This document shows, piece by piece, positions 1 through 12,469 of a DNA stretch of 64,000 nt (position 1 is its first letter; every line of letters starts with the position of its first letter). The translations under genes and the position numbers were made by a program. The stretch lies in the NCBI GenBank assembly GCA_021613375.1, contig CM038719.1:36307120-36371119 (forward strand), in the 5' to 3' direction. The stretch comes from Megaleporinus macrocephalus (Eukaryota; Chordata; Actinopteri; Characiformes; Anostomidae). Below the pieces are notes generated by a model that saw only the letters and a list, made by a program, of their open reading frames with translations, made no database searches and was not told the origin of the DNA.

Positions 1-790
1 TATGTTTACACAGTTATAATTTGAACCATGAGCACACATTTACACAGTTATAATCTGATTCGTGAACACACATTTACACAGTTATAATCTGATTCGTGAA
101 CACACATTTACACAGTTATAATCTGATTCGTGAACACACATTTACACAGTTATAATCTGATTCGTGAACACACATTTACACAGTTATAATCTGAACAGTG
201 AACACGTTTACAAAGTTATAATCTGAAAATCTATAAAGTTATAATAATATAATTTAAATACTGAACACATGTTTATACAGTTATGATCTAAACAGTGAAC
301 ACATGTTTATACAGTTATAGTCTGAACAGTGAACACGTTTACACAGTTATAATCTAAGCAGTGAACACATGTTTATACAGCTATAATCTGAACAGTGAAC
401 ACATGTTTATGCAGTTATAATCTATAGAGTGAACGTACTGTATGTTTACACAGTTATAATCTGAACCATGAGCACACATTTACACAGTTATAATCTGATT
501 CGTGAACACACATTTACACAGTTATAATCTGAACAGTGAACACGTTTACAAAGTTATAATCTGAAAATCTATAAAGTTATAATAATATAATTTAAATACT
601 GAACACATGTTTATACAGTTATGATCTAAACAGTGAACACATGTTTATACAGTTATAGTCTGAACAGTGAACACGTTTACAAAGTTATAATAATATAATT
701 TAAATAGTGAACAAATGTTTACGCCAATCAATACATGTTTATACAGTTATATTTTGCACATTGGACACATGTTTACACTGTTATGTTTGG
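1..790. repeat. minisatellite, ~34-bp unit
   Basis: Tandem array with core ACACAGTTATAATCTGA and spacers such as GTGAACACACATTT. Early units (60-190) are nearly perfect and later ones diverge. The block starting near 1 (unit with CCATGAGCACAC) restarts near 440 with the same order of variants, including the odd segment with TATAATAATATAATTTAAAT at about 240 and again near 580 and 690. The array was therefore itself duplicated with loss of some units. Confidence 0.95.
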
Positions 791-1744
791 AAATCAAGTG
801 TAATAATAAAAAATTACAGTACAGCAGTTTAACCCCACCTACTAATGTTGAAGTTACAAGGATTGTTTCAGCCCAGATTACTCATTAAACAAAGCACAAT
901 ACAGGGCAGCCAATCAGAACAGACCTTATTCATTTATATCACCCTTAAAGGAACAGTCACAAGAACACCCTGTTTTATTCTAAGGGTCATGCGGAGGATG
1001 CAAAACGTAAATATCAGTTATAATGCATTAAACCACATAACATCACAGGTGGGATAAATCACAAGTCTTCTCAGGAGAAATGTCAAATTCAGGGTAAATG
1101 TAGTGAACAGGCCCTTTAACTTTCTCTAGGTCTCCGCTAACAAGTCGATCCAAATAAAAGCCGCTATTCTTAAAGGCGAAGCCATCTGCTGCTCCCACCT
1201 TCGTTTCTGTTTTTTCTTTAATGATCTTTGTCCTCCATGCATCCTTCCATCTTCCCCTCCATCAACAAAAAGCCCCTCCCCCACCACGCTGTCTATCGAC
1301 TATCGGCCGCCGCTGTCAAGCGCGTCTGAGTGGCCGGAGTCAGATGGATGTGGGACTGCAGTGTGTGGATGTGTGTGTGTACATGTGTGTGCGTGTGTGT
1401 GTGTTTGTGTGACTGCGGCAAAGATGCAGCCTAATGAACGGTCAGCGTAGTCCAGACACTGCAGGGTGGAGGGGTCAGGGGTCACTGGGGATAAAGTGGG
1501 GCGAGGTGGGGGGTGGTCTGACCTGCAGTACACAGTGCATCTCATCAATATATAACGAAGGAGGGAAAGAAGATAAAGATACCATTAGTCAAACACAAAA
1601 AATTAATAAAGTTTTGAGGATTAGTTTGAGGCATTTGAACTATTTTAATATCATTTAATGCTGAATATTCACTAGTACACCTGCTTTATTCTGTGTTCAC
1701 ATGACTTAGTCATCTATCTTTGTGTTTTGAGCAGATTTACTGAT
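791..1744. other. intergenic, no gene seen; (GT)n at 1361-1411
   Basis: No supported gene. A short GT/GC dinucleotide run lies at 1361-1411. The flanking 1120-1345 and 1415-1530 are GC-richer and free of obvious repeats. Open frames here run through the GT repeat and are not convincing. Confidence 0.6.
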
Positions 1745-2625
1745 TTTTCTTTATGCTTTGAGCTGATTTAGTGATTTAATCTTGTGTGTTTGGGGCTGAT
1801 ATAGGGATTTATTGTTGTGTTTTAGGGTGATTTAATAATTTATTGTTAAGTTTAAAGGTGATTTATTATTGTGCTTTAGGCTAATTTGGTTATTTACCTC
1901 TGTATTTCAGACTGATTTAGTGGTTTATATTTGTGTTTTAGTCTGATTTAGTGATATTTTACTGTATTTCAGGCTGATTTTGTATTTTTCATTGTATTTC
2001 AGGCTGATTTAATTTATTGTTGTATTTCTGCCTGATTTTGTCATTTGTTGTGGTGTCGTATGCTGGTTTAGTTATTTATTACTGTATTTCAGGCTAATTT
2101 AGTCATTTTTTATTGTATTTCAGGCTGATTTAGCCAGTTATTGTTGTATTTCAGGCTGATTTAGTCATCTATTGTATCTATTGTTGTATTTCAGGCTGAT
2201 TTTGTAATTTATTGTTGTATTTCAGGCTGATTTAGTCATTTATTGATGTGTTTTAGGCTGAATTAGTGATCTATGTCTGTATTTTAGCCTGATTTAGTAA
2301 TTTTTTATTGTATTTTAGGCTGATTTAGTCATTTCAGGCTGATTTTTCATTTGTTGTTGTGTTGTAGGCTGGTTTAGTTATTTATCCCTGTATTTCAGGC
2401 TGATTTAGTCATTTACTGTTGTGTTTCAGGCTGATTCAGTCCTTTACTGTTGTGTTTCAGGCTGATTCAGTCCTTTACTGTTGTGTTTCAGGCTGATTCA
2501 GTCCTTTACTGTTGTGTTTCAGGCTGATTTAGTCATTTACTGTTGTGTTTCAGGCTGATTCAGTCCTTTACTGTTGTGTTTCAGGCTGATTCAGTGGTTT
2601 ATATTTGTGCTCTAGGCTGATTCAA
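1745..2625. repeat. minisatellite, ~31-bp unit
   Basis: Tandem units with core GTGTTTCAGGCTGATT followed by TAGTCATTTATTGTT or CAGTCCTTTACTGTT. The 5' part (1745-2380) is degenerate. The 3' part (about 2395-2600) has almost identical 31-bp copies, so the array was amplified most recently at its right end. Confidence 0.95.
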
Positions 2626-3094
2626 TTGTCATGTGACTCTTGAGTGTGTAATTAAAGACAGAACGAAGAAACATATATGTTGATAAATGTTGTGTATGTT
2701 ATTTTTAGATTAGGGTAATGATTAAGTTCATCATGAGATGAATTTGATAAGATTATTTGGCATGTATTGTGTATTAAAGCCCTAAATATGCAAATATTTA
2801 CAAAGTAGTAAAATATAGATGATATAAACCTCATATCACTTTTATATTTTTATGTGATAATAACCTGATTTTTAATTTACCCCAAAAATGAGCTAGAACT
2901 GATATTATACTAATGACATCTACTGTTCCAGAATCAGTTGTAAGTTTAAGCGTAAGAGAAGTGAACTGTTTCCAGTGTCAAAGCGGTTACATACTAATGG
3001 TGCTTTAACAGATTTAGGGTTGTGTCTGTCAGAAGGGAAAGGGTTAAATGTCTGGCACACAGTGGGAGGAAAGCGTGTGTGTGTCTACCAACCG
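2626..3094. other. AT-rich spacer, nothing recognised
   Basis: Between the 31-bp minisatellite and the GA tract. I see no coding potential, inverted repeats or RNA gene. Confidence 0.5.
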
Positions 3095-3095
3095 A

Positions 3096-3096
<1 letters not shown>

Positions 3097-3142
<46 letters not shown>

Positions 3143-3528
3143 GGGAAAGAGGTTTAAATATAAATGTCTGTCTGGTGTGTGAAAATGTTTGACGATGGAA
3201 GAGAAGGCAAAGCGCGAGAGAGAGAGAGAGTGAGCGAGAGAAAGAGCAAGAGACAGAGAGAGAGAGAGAGCGTGAGCGAGAGAGAAAGAGAGAGAGAGAG
3301 AGTAGGGTGGGGAAGAGGGTGTCGAAAAAGGGGGAGGGAAGGAACTAGAGAGGATGAGCAGGAGAAGAGAGAGAGAGAGAAAGAGGAGGGGGAAAGAGCG
3401 ATGAAGAGAGGCGAGAGAGCGAGTGAGCGAGCAGGGAGAGAACAAGAAAGGACGAGCAAGACTGGAAGAGAAGGGAGAGGGAGAAAAAGCAAGAGAGAGA
3501 AAGAGCGGGTGAGAGACAGAGGGAGTGA

Positions 3529-3594
<66 letters not shown>

Positions 3595-3724
3595 CTAGAA
3601 AAAGAAAGAGCCAGTGAAAGGGAGGGGAGAGTAAGTGAGAGAGAGAGAGAGAAAGGATTGAGAATGGGAGAGAAACAGCAAGAGAGGGAGAGAGAGAAAG
3701 GAGGGAGATGGGGAGAGAAAAGGC

Positions 3725-3755
<31 letters not shown>

Positions 3756-4207
3756 CAGGAAGAAGCAGAGCGTTCAGAATTTTCATTCAAACTGACACAG
3801 GCTGCGTGTCCTGGTTTGCACTTCCCTCTCTTTCTCTCTCCTTCTCTCTCTCTCTCTCTCTCTCTCTCCCCCTCTCTTTCTCTCTCTCCCTCTCTCTCAA
3901 CCTCGCACGGAAACACCAGACAGTCTGCGGCTCAAGTTTACAGCGCGAGGACGCCCCGAATGGAGACAGAGAACAGAGAGAGGTCAAAAAAAAAAAGGAT
4001 CCGGACACAGAGAGAGAAAGAGAGAGAGAGAGAGAGGAAAGAGAGAGAGGAAAGAGAGGGAGAGAGAGGGGAGGGGAAAAGTGAGGGTCGCAGAGGGTAA
4101 GGGAGTTTTAAAATAGAAGAAAAGAAAGAAAAGAGGGAGAGAAGGAGGGAGAACGAGGGAGGGACACGCTGCCGAGATGAAGGAATGCAGGAATGATAGA
4201 GTGCAAC

Positions 4208-4240
<33 letters not shown>
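3097..4240. repeat. polypurine/polypyrimidine (GA/CT)n tract
   Basis: About 1.1 kb dominated by GA repeats on the plus strand. It includes an uninterrupted run at about 3545-3593 and a switch to CT repeats at 3826-3900. Interruptions at 3775-3825 and 3900-3990 are complex sequence. Long open frames on both strands are simple Arg/Glu or Ser/Leu repeats produced by the dinucleotide and are not genes. Mirror-symmetric polypurine of this length can adopt triplex DNA. Confidence 0.95.
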
Positions 4241-4241
<1 letters not shown>

Positions 4242-4298
4242 CGAGAGGGACAGGGTGAGACTGGGTGTATACATCTGATCCTCCACACACCGGCTGGG
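3900..4298 (+). promoter_or_regulatory. possible non-coding first exon ending in a GTAAGT donor
   Basis: Complex sequence at 3900-3990 interrupts the GA tract and is relatively CpG-rich. Further on, the non-repetitive stretch at 4255-4298 ends at a consensus donor (CTGGG, then GTAAGTGC). A GA-rich 5' UTR exon followed by a strong donor would fit the start of a gene running rightward. I found no matching coding exon before 14 kb, so this remains a guess; 4140-4200 is also complex sequence. Confidence 0.2.
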
Positions 4299-5148
4299 GT
4301 AAGTGCATTTTTCCTTTCATTTCTTTTTCCTTCTGCTCTATAAATCAACATATCCGTTCATAGTTCCACACTCTCCACACATCACGCCTCACATATTCCC
4401 AACACAAAGCCTCGCATGATCCGGCAGTGCTGTCACGCCAAACAGCCCCGGCTCCTTCTGGACCCGACACAGATCTGACGTGACATCTGTGACAAGTGTT
4501 GCTTATGTGTTCGGACATCACTGCAGGAAGAGGCTAATGTGATGTTATCCACGGCGGCGTGCATGCATGAGCCCGGGATCATCCCGCGTGTGCTCATGCA
4601 CACGTTCGGACGTTCCTCGTTTTTCCGCCAGCTGCACTTTCTCACGTTGTTGTGTGTGCATGTCAGAGGACTGGTTACTGCCGGGGCCATGCCAATGCAA
4701 GTGTATGCACAAAGCTGAGGCTGTTCCGGTGTCTGTGGAAGTGAATAGCAATCGGATTAAAGTATTGATCCAGTCTGGGGCAGGTAGACGTAGACCCCGT
4801 CACCCAGACGGTGGGGGGTTGTCGGCGGGGGTGGGTGTCACTGTCCACATTTCCACAGGAGTCTCCATCAATAACTGTCCCTCAGCCTAGAGCTAAACTA
4901 GCAGTGGTGGCTCCTGCGCTCATTAGAAGGTGGAGTAAATACTAAACTTGCAGAGGCCCTCAGTTTCTCAGGGGCTTATCGGACTTCACTCTTTCATTCA
5001 ACAACAAGAAAACGAAACGGTATGTACCATACGATATATATCTCTACAGTACATCTACAACTTCTTACCGCAATAAGATGCCTAGTGACTTACTAGTATG
5101 GAGGTTTAATGGTTTCTGAACATGTTTGTTTGCCTAGTGTTGAGAACA
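4299..5148. other. no gene seen; CpG-containing unique sequence 4380-4870
   Basis: 4430-4870 has more G+C and CpG than its surroundings and no repeats. Overlapping frames exist on both strands without recognisable domains or splice context. Possibly regulatory sequence of an adjacent gene. Confidence 0.4.
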
Positions 5149-5333
5149 CTGGGCCTCATTCAGCAACGGTTCAAACCCATGCTTCACCAAGATTCTGACA
5201 TTCAGAATATTTATTTTTTATTTTTTTGACCTTTTGTTCAACAAAGAAAACCTAAGAACCCAAGTCTGCAGTTAACTTTCTCAAGAACAAATTTAGGAAC
5301 AAACTTGGGAAGATATTAATGAACGAGGCCCAG
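5149..5333. mobile_element. 185-bp MITE with 14-bp inverted termini
   Basis: The left end reads CTGGGCCTCATTCA and the right end is its near-perfect reverse complement (TGAACGAGGCCCAG). The interior contains short AAGAAC/GTTCTT-type inverted motifs. No clear target duplication is visible, so I do not assign a superfamily. Confidence 0.6.
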
Positions 5334-7254
5334 CGTGAAAACTGGCCACAATCCCGAATGCATGCATATGTGTGTACATAGAAATGAAATTATGGAAAAA
5401 TCAACTCCCATCTAAGGTATTTGCCCATCCAGACGTGTGCATGTGTTGCGAACTGCATGTCTAATGATGTGCACATACAGGCCTGTGTAAAAGTTCAGAC
5501 CCCTCCAGTCCATTGACGAATGTGTTGTTGATTTTTATGTTGACAAACATAAATATAAAATGTGTTTTCCAACAGGCTGCTTTTGATGTACTGCCTAATA
5601 TGTTACATTCAGCAAATACCCAGTAGTTGTGCGTTGCAGTGTGTTGTCTATAGCACGTGCAGTTTGAGTAGGGGCGTGAAAACTTAAAATCACGCCTAGA
5701 AATATGAAATATGATGACGTTTTAGTCGAACAAAAAGCCACAAACGAGCCCTGCAAGAGCAGGCGTGCTCAGAAACGGCCATGCTTGCCCTGAACTCGTT
5801 CACCCGTAGGGTCATGAGTTCAAGTCCCAGGTGGGGGAGGGCGGGAGGGCCCTTATTCTTCTTATTCCTCCTCCAAGACCCTTCCCCCCGTTCTTTTTAA
5901 GCCTCATATGCAACCGCCGGACAGCCGCGTGCTAGCGTGGCTGAATCCTTTCGACTCCGGGGTGAAAAATTAGGAGACGCGTTGCTCGTCCTGCTTTGGG
6001 CTGCGAGCTTTGGTGATCAAAGGCAATGATGTTTCTCATGAAGAGGAATGAAAATGATCTGGAGCAGTGCTGCAGAAAGTTCTAGAAGATTCCTAAAAGA
6101 ACTTAATAAGACATAATCTACAGCTTAACACAGGATAGGACATAATTATTATAGATTACTATAAAACAGAGCTCCAGGATTGTTATACAGTAGAGAAAAC
6201 AGTGTGGATTATAATAAAAGTATACAGCACAGCAGACATCATAGTTTCTCATTGTTATTATTAAAGAGCCATTGAGTCCTTGCAGGTTCACCAGGCACTT
6301 TCTACAAGTTTGGCTCCTCCTACGGTTTGCAGATATTGGATATTCTAAATGATCCGATATGCTAAATGAATGGATGTGTGTGAAAATCTGCACCTTGAGA
6401 TGGAAGATGACGTGATACCAGGCATAGGGTTGCACTTTAACTGTGTTTTTAACTCTGTTTGCATATGTGTTTCAAATGCATCTGACCTGCAGACAGACAA
6501 ACGGACGAGCTTCGCTACCAGACAGCCCCTCTTTCATAGGAAATGAGACCCTTTGACCTTTGCCATTCAGACTGTCTGGAAATGTGGAGCCTGGAATCGA
6601 TCAACACCCCTCCACCCCAACCTCTTTTGCCCAGAAACACACACACACACACACACATATACTCTCCACCTCCGCTCCCTCCTTCCCTCATCCCCCCTTC
6701 CATTTTTCTCTTTCTCTGCAGCTAGCTGAGTGCCCCCTTTCCTTTCCCGCTCACCCCGGCCTCCCCTCCCCCACAATCAGATAATAGACCCCACAGTGCT
6801 TATGCTATATTTCTCATGCTTGGCCTCAGCGCTCTGGCCACTTCTACATATGGCCTCGTCCACCGCAACCGACACACAGTGAGTAAAAGACTGCCTCTGT
6901 GTCCACAGTGTAAAGGGCAGCACTCTAATGGTCACACTTTGTGGTCATACTAACCTTAATTACCAGCTTGAGTCGAATGGCCTCAACGTAAGGTCCAGTA
7001 AGGTTTTGTGTTACTAATCTCGTTTGTGTTATGTATGAAAAGCCTTGCATGTTCATATGAACACACGCATATGTGGGAAAGATTAGCATCATACCTATGT
7101 ATCCCAATGCAAGTCCTGGTCAAGACCAGAATATGGAGCCAGATTTTGGTAACCACAGCCCTAATCCTGTCAAATTTGATCTGAAGGATATTTAATGTTG
7201 TGCAGCTTTGATATAGTGATGAATACTGTCATGATTATATCTCCATTTTTGCCC
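5334..7254. other. no gene seen; unique GC-richer blocks and a short (CA)n
   Basis: 5780-6080 and 6490-6900 are GC-richer and non-repetitive. A short (CA)n lies near 6637-6657. No exon with flanking splice sites and a convincing frame was found. 5786-5825 has a tRNA B-box-like GAGTTCAAGTCCC, but no cloverleaf forms, so it may be a SINE remnant. Confidence 0.4.
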
Positions 7255-7460
7255 ATTTCAATTTTTCGGCATTGATTTGATACATGGACTGCTGTTTACA
7301 TAGTGTGAAATTTTATGGTTAATAGACCAAACGAACAGCTATAAAATATCTTCCAACAGAATTCCACTGACTTACATTAAAAGTGAACACAGTTTTTGTC
7401 CTGTCTTGTAAAGTTGCCATTTTGGAGATTCTTGTTTTTCTTCAGACAGTGATGATATCT
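7255..7460 (+). repeat. interspersed family R1, copy 1
   Basis: Contains the ordered motifs TACATAGTGTGAAA, TTAATAGACCAAA, ACTGACTTACATTAAAAGT and TTGTAAAGTTGCCA. The same order recurs at 7865-8040 and 34600-34740, and in reverse orientation at 13075-13255 and 29700-29880. I cannot name the family. Confidence 0.7.
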
Positions 7461-7864
7461 AAAAGGTGTTAACAATAGTGTAACTGTGTTGTAAAGATGG
7501 CGTGTGCACATAAACATACATGAATAAACACATAAAGATTAGAATCCTGCAAATACAATTGACTAATATGTATAAACTCTAATGCATTGGACTCAGTATG
7601 GCCTACCACTGCTGTCGGAGCAAACATCTTCTTATATCTCTTATATCTCAAAACCTTTAAAGTACCTGCTACCTTGATATTTTGTGTAAATTTTATGATA
7701 AATGGACCAAAAGAATTGCAGAAATTCTGTCCAATATTGATTTGTATTTGTATTGGTAAGAATATATATACTCAACATTGTGTAATCAAGAATCTTTATG
7801 TACTAACTCTAAAACACTGTATGTATATCATCGCTGTCCATAGAAAATATCTATACTTTTGTCT

Positions 7865-8040
7865 TTTTTCATTTTTCTACATCATTTGAACACGACAGCT
7901 GCCATTTACATTGTGTGAAAACTTCAGTATTTAATGGACCAATAGAAATGCTCCAGAATACCTTGGTTACAAAATTCTGGTTTCATCGACTTACATTAAA
8001 AGTAAAAAAGATTTTTGTCCTCTGTAAAGTTGCCTAGCCC
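7865..8040 (+). repeat. interspersed family R1, copy 2
   Basis: Same motif order as copy 1: TACATTGTGTGAAAAC, AATGGACCAATAGAAATGC, TCGACTTACATTAAAAGT and CTCTGTAAAGTTGCC. Confidence 0.7.
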
Positions 8041-10080
8041 ACAATGTGAAAACATGTACCGATTAGCATTGTGCTAATATAAAACCTGACTGTGCTTTGT
8101 GACATTGCTAGCTGTAGCTGAGCGGACCTTAGTATTGGTGTCCCCAACTTTAGTTCATAGCTGTTTAATAAATGTTGGTTTACAGCAGTAGTACAGATGT
8201 ACATATGTCTCTGTAAAGTGTTAGTCAGGTAAAAACGTTGCATGTAAAAATGTATCCATGTATGACAGAGATTAGCACATTTAGCAACATTGCCAGCACA
8301 CGCTGAAGTAGTACTTATTGACATGCATTTTTCTAACACTAATGATAATCTATAACGAGCATCTATCAGTTAATTATCAGTTGTTAAATAATTATTAGGA
8401 GTAATGAGGATCCAGTATGTCATTGGTGTACTTTGCTAAGTGCATGCAGTTCTGTGGCACTATTATTTATAGACATGTTAACGCTAATTCATTAACTAGC
8501 TAGTAACTGTTAGATAATCACTGTTGTATATCTTGGATGTGTTAGATCTAATGATACATATACATCATACATACATATACATCAAATTGTTGATTCTCTA
8601 TACATTAAATATATATACATTTTTATCCTAATGCTCAGATTAGCATCCTGCTAATGTAGCTTATATGCATAGCTTTGCTAGCACTAGTTATTTTTACACA
8701 TTTAACAATCATTAACATGATTTCACCTGGTACTTTAGAATCTAACTATGATTAGGAACTTTGTGAAAGCGATTTTTATGTGGATTTTTTAATTTTTTTT
8801 GCAAGTTATGAAGTTAGCGAGTGACAGTGAACATTCAACGCTGTCGGTGAGTTTTGGAGCGAGAGAAACCATCGAGTGTTGAGTGTACCCTACCTCTCGA
8901 GCTCACACACCACAAATGTGTTACGCACCTCACTGATTAGATGCCGTACTGGCCAAGATGGTCCGATGAAAGTCTCTAGAACCTTCGAAATGACCAGTAC
9001 AGCGAAAGGTCCAATTTCAGGGTCCCAATTCACATTCATTGCTGTCGGTGGGTTTTATCAGGCTGACTCGCCGGACAATGAATGAGAACTGTGGTCTTCT
9101 ATTCCAGCTCATCGCCTGCTTTAATGGCACAAAATGACACCTATGAATAACAATTTGTCTAAATTCGTTTTGCTGTTAGCTTCTCGTCCTTGTACTTTAT
9201 GACTTCTTCTGGGTTTTAAGATTATTACTAACATTATTACTTTTTTTGTTGTTTGAAAACACCAGCTGTGGTTGTGTGAACAAAATAGTAAAGTAGAATT
9301 GACACAGCTTTTTTCCCTTTTTCTGATAAAGTCACAGTTCTTCTGAATTTGTATGTGTTTTAATGTAAGTGCATCAAAGAGGTTCAATAAATAATAAAAA
9401 CAAATAAAAACTTGAATGCCCTGTTATTTTATTCCTCTGTTCATCTTGGATACGGGTTTTGGATCTGTGTAGCTGGGGCAGCGATGTTGTGGCCTGATAC
9501 TGTGCTTGATCCTGCAGTTCCGCAGGCTGACCTTAGCGCCGACAAAAACGATCGGTCAGTCACGCTGATCTGCCTGAGCCACAGAGACAGAGAGCAGGAG
9601 AGTCAACATTACTCACCACAGTGTGTCTTTTTCCTCAGGCTCTTTGTGTGTGTGTGTGTGTATCTGTGTGGCACCGACTGCTAAACAAGGTCAAGCAAGT
9701 GCTGCATCTGTGGTGCATGTACTGCTAGTGCAAGAGGGGCAACTGCTCTGGAGCTCATGGCATGGATGAGCCATGGCTATGGGACCCTCTAGCATTTTAA
9801 TTGTACTCCTTAGACAGCAGTGACTATTAAAGCTCTTGACTATTAAAGCTCTAGGGCTTCAGTTTGAGCCAAACATGATGTCAGAACCCACTGCTGTGGT
9901 AATGCTAATTTCTGCTAGCGTCCCTTATGGCTAAGCTAACACTAAAGCAAATGAGTACATGCCTAACAACTAACTGAAACCTGGTTGTTCACAGTTAGTG
10001 AAGCATCTGGAACTTCCCGAAGGTGAAGGTGATTTTTTGGTGTATCGAACTGGTGTATAGTTCTTATCTCTCCAAGTAAA
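8041..10080. other. no gene seen
   Basis: AT-rich sequence with scattered GCTAA/TAGC-rich stretches. 8800-9110 and 9430-9640 are GC-richer and unique. An 18-nt (GT)n lies near 9645. No convincing exon or RNA gene. Confidence 0.4.
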
Positions 10081-10084
10081 CTTA

Positions 10085-10410
10085 GTAATGCTAATCTTGG
10101 GTATCGCTTTTGTAAGCATTCCCCTGACCCCCAGTTTCTGAGTCAGAGAAACGTAGCAAGCTAAAGCTAAACCGCATAACCAAAAGATATCAAGCTGCTG
10201 TCATTCATTCATTCATTTATCCAACACTGTTCATACATCCATCTTTTTGTCCATGACTGTTTTCAACCAGTTAGCATCACATAAAGTCTGGATAACAATA
10301 CAAGTCCCATTTGAGTGATGGAACAGGCTAGGAGTGTTGGACAGAGAGTTGTCAATCAAACTGCTCATTAGCCACGCCCATGCGGTCCCTGGATCATTGA
10401 CTTTAAAACC
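10085..10410. repeat. interspersed family R2, copy 1
   Basis: Matches 43060-43390 in order: TTTCTGAGTCAGAGAAACGT, AAGCTAAAGCTAA, GTGTTGGACA, GTCAATCAA and CTGCTCATTAGCC followed by ACGCCCA. About 320 bp, diverged, non-coding. Confidence 0.75.
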
Positions 10411-11924
10411 TTGTTTATTTCCATATTTATTTATTATATTTTTCATTGTAGCTTTGCTGTGATAACAGTCTAATACAAACATTTTAATATATTTTACTCC
10501 CTGTGTCACATATTTGAAACTAAAACAGAGAATATAAAATTAACCATAACTTTTTGCACAGGCCACATTTAAAGTTCTGTTATTGTTTATCAGTAGGTTG
10601 CATGTCGGTGCTAAAAACACCAAGAACACAGCCTCAGGCAAGAACATCTCCGCTACAGATCCAGTTCTTTTATTTTCTCCAGTACATTAAATTCAGTAAA
10701 TAAACAGTAATTGTGCATTACAGTGTGTTTTTTTAGAGGAGTCAGCAAAGTCAGAGGTGTCAGCAAAACATATAAACTTTGTATTATTTACTTATTACAG
10801 CAGCAACTAGAGTCAAACAATTATAAAAGGTTTAATACTACAGTGTGATAATCCAATTATCTACCATTTTCATTACTATCCACTGTTAATTAAAAAAAAA
10901 GTAAGCGCTACATTGACAGTGTATCTTGTCTATAGTCTGAGTGTTATGGGGGTACAAAGGGTTACCAATTAAGAGCTGTGATATAAATGTATAATCTAGA
11001 ATGCAGAGGTTTTAGATCAATACTAAGGGTTTTCCTCAAAAACATATCACAGCTAACAACATGTGATCTTATACTAGAAGTAGTTATCATGGGCTGTAGT
11101 CTGTCTGCTCTAAACTCAGTGTGGATAATGTCCTGCTGTATTGTATCTCCTCTTCTTCCCATCAGAACATGTTGAATGAGATCACCGTGTAGCTACTGTG
11201 TGGTCCAGCTCTAGGCTTAACACCCTGACCCTTAGGGCTCTTCATTTCTGACCACAGTATTACTCGGCATCGAGCATCATAACGTTACACATAGTATCAC
11301 ATGTAGATTCTGTTATCCTGACCGCTCCCTAGAACCAGCTTGGTTGAGACAGCAACAGCCAGTAAACAAGTTTTTTTTTTTTTTCCACTGAAGCTTATTA
11401 TCGAATTGGGGCCCCATTAATTTACGCCATGCAGATAACACAGGAATGTAAGATACATTCACTACAGCCGCTCAGCGGTGAACCCTTTTAGTGCAAAACA
11501 ACAGCAACCAATGCTGGAACTAATTAGAGGAACACTTGAGGAACCCCCTCAGTGTGGAGAGGATGAGCTGTGTGGAGGCCCTGAGACATGGAGGACGTGG
11601 AGTGCAGCTTTTAATGAATGAGGCCGAGCGTCCCTGAGCAATTCCCACACTGGAGAGCGGGTGAGTAGCTGCAAGCCGTTAGCGAACCGCAGGAACAAAA
11701 AGGGGGAAAATGTCAGTCCTCAGGCCAATTAACAACACAGTGGCAAGCTAGTGCAGCGAGAACCACATTCACGGAGCATGTCGGGGTATAGCGACGTCTA
11801 CTACTGACTTATTCCAGCTCCGCACAAACAAGTATTCAGACACTCTGCTTTCATTTGTTTAATGAACTTCCAGCACATATATTCACTCACATGCAAATGT
11901 GTTCTCTTTATTACCTTAAAAACA
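10411..11924. other. no gene seen; unique block 11390-11790
   Basis: Mostly AT-rich. 11390-11790 is GC-richer and non-repetitive, with homeodomain-type ATTAATT and CAATTAAC sites; it could be a conserved non-coding element. No supported coding exon. Confidence 0.4.
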
Positions 11925-12335
11925 TCAACAAGGTTCAGAGATCTTCTGTCTAAACCAGACCTGGAGAAACTCATCCCTGCCTTTATCTCCAGCAGGTTTG
12001 ATTACTGTAATGCTTGCCTGGACTTTCAAAAAGACAATCAAACAGCTTCAGCTGATTCAGAATGCAGCTACCAGAGTTCTCACTAGGAGCAAAAGAAGAG
12101 AACTCATCAGCCCCACTCTTAAATCCTTACACTAGATACCAGTATGTTACAGGATTTACAGACTTCAATCTCCTGTTACTGCTCTATACATGTCTAATAG
12201 CACAGGACCAGCATATCTATGTGATCTAGTACGGCCTTATGAGCCGAGCAGAGCTCTTAGATGGTTAGGAAGTAGTGAGTTAGTCCTTCCTAAGGTAAAG
12301 ACTAAGCAGTGTTTAGTTACTGTGCTGCAGATAAA
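11925..12335 (+). mobile_element. L2/Maui-type LINE 3' end, decayed
   Basis: Translation in shifting frames gives the reverse-transcriptase C-terminal signature of fish L2-like LINEs: SRFDYCNA, then LQLIQNAATRVLT-like, a P-x-L-K-S motif, and later GPAYLCDLVRPYEPSRALR. Frameshifts and stops separate the pieces, so it is a dead 5'-truncated copy. Confidence 0.8.
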
Positions 12336-12469
12336 TGGCTTTCAGCTCAAACAGTATAGCTTAGTTCTACAACTTCTCCACAGTCTGACAACATTTTTTA
12401 CTTAGGGGAAATTTGATTTGCAGCATAAATGACAGGGCAATACACACAACATTCACATAGTTAATGTAC

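Noticed and set aside
3044..3916. 290-codon minus-strand frame and several overlapping long frames in 3.0-4.3 kb
   Set aside because: They are Ser/Leu or Arg/Glu repeats read from the (GA/CT)n tract, open on both strands because the dinucleotide lacks stop codons.
4567..4890. 107-codon plus-strand frame
   Set aside because: The opposite strand is equally open, there is no recognisable motif and no supporting splice or promoter structure.
5786..5830. Possible tRNA gene
   Set aside because: Only a B-box-like GAGTTCAAGTCCC is present; no acceptor stem or anticodon arm can be folded.
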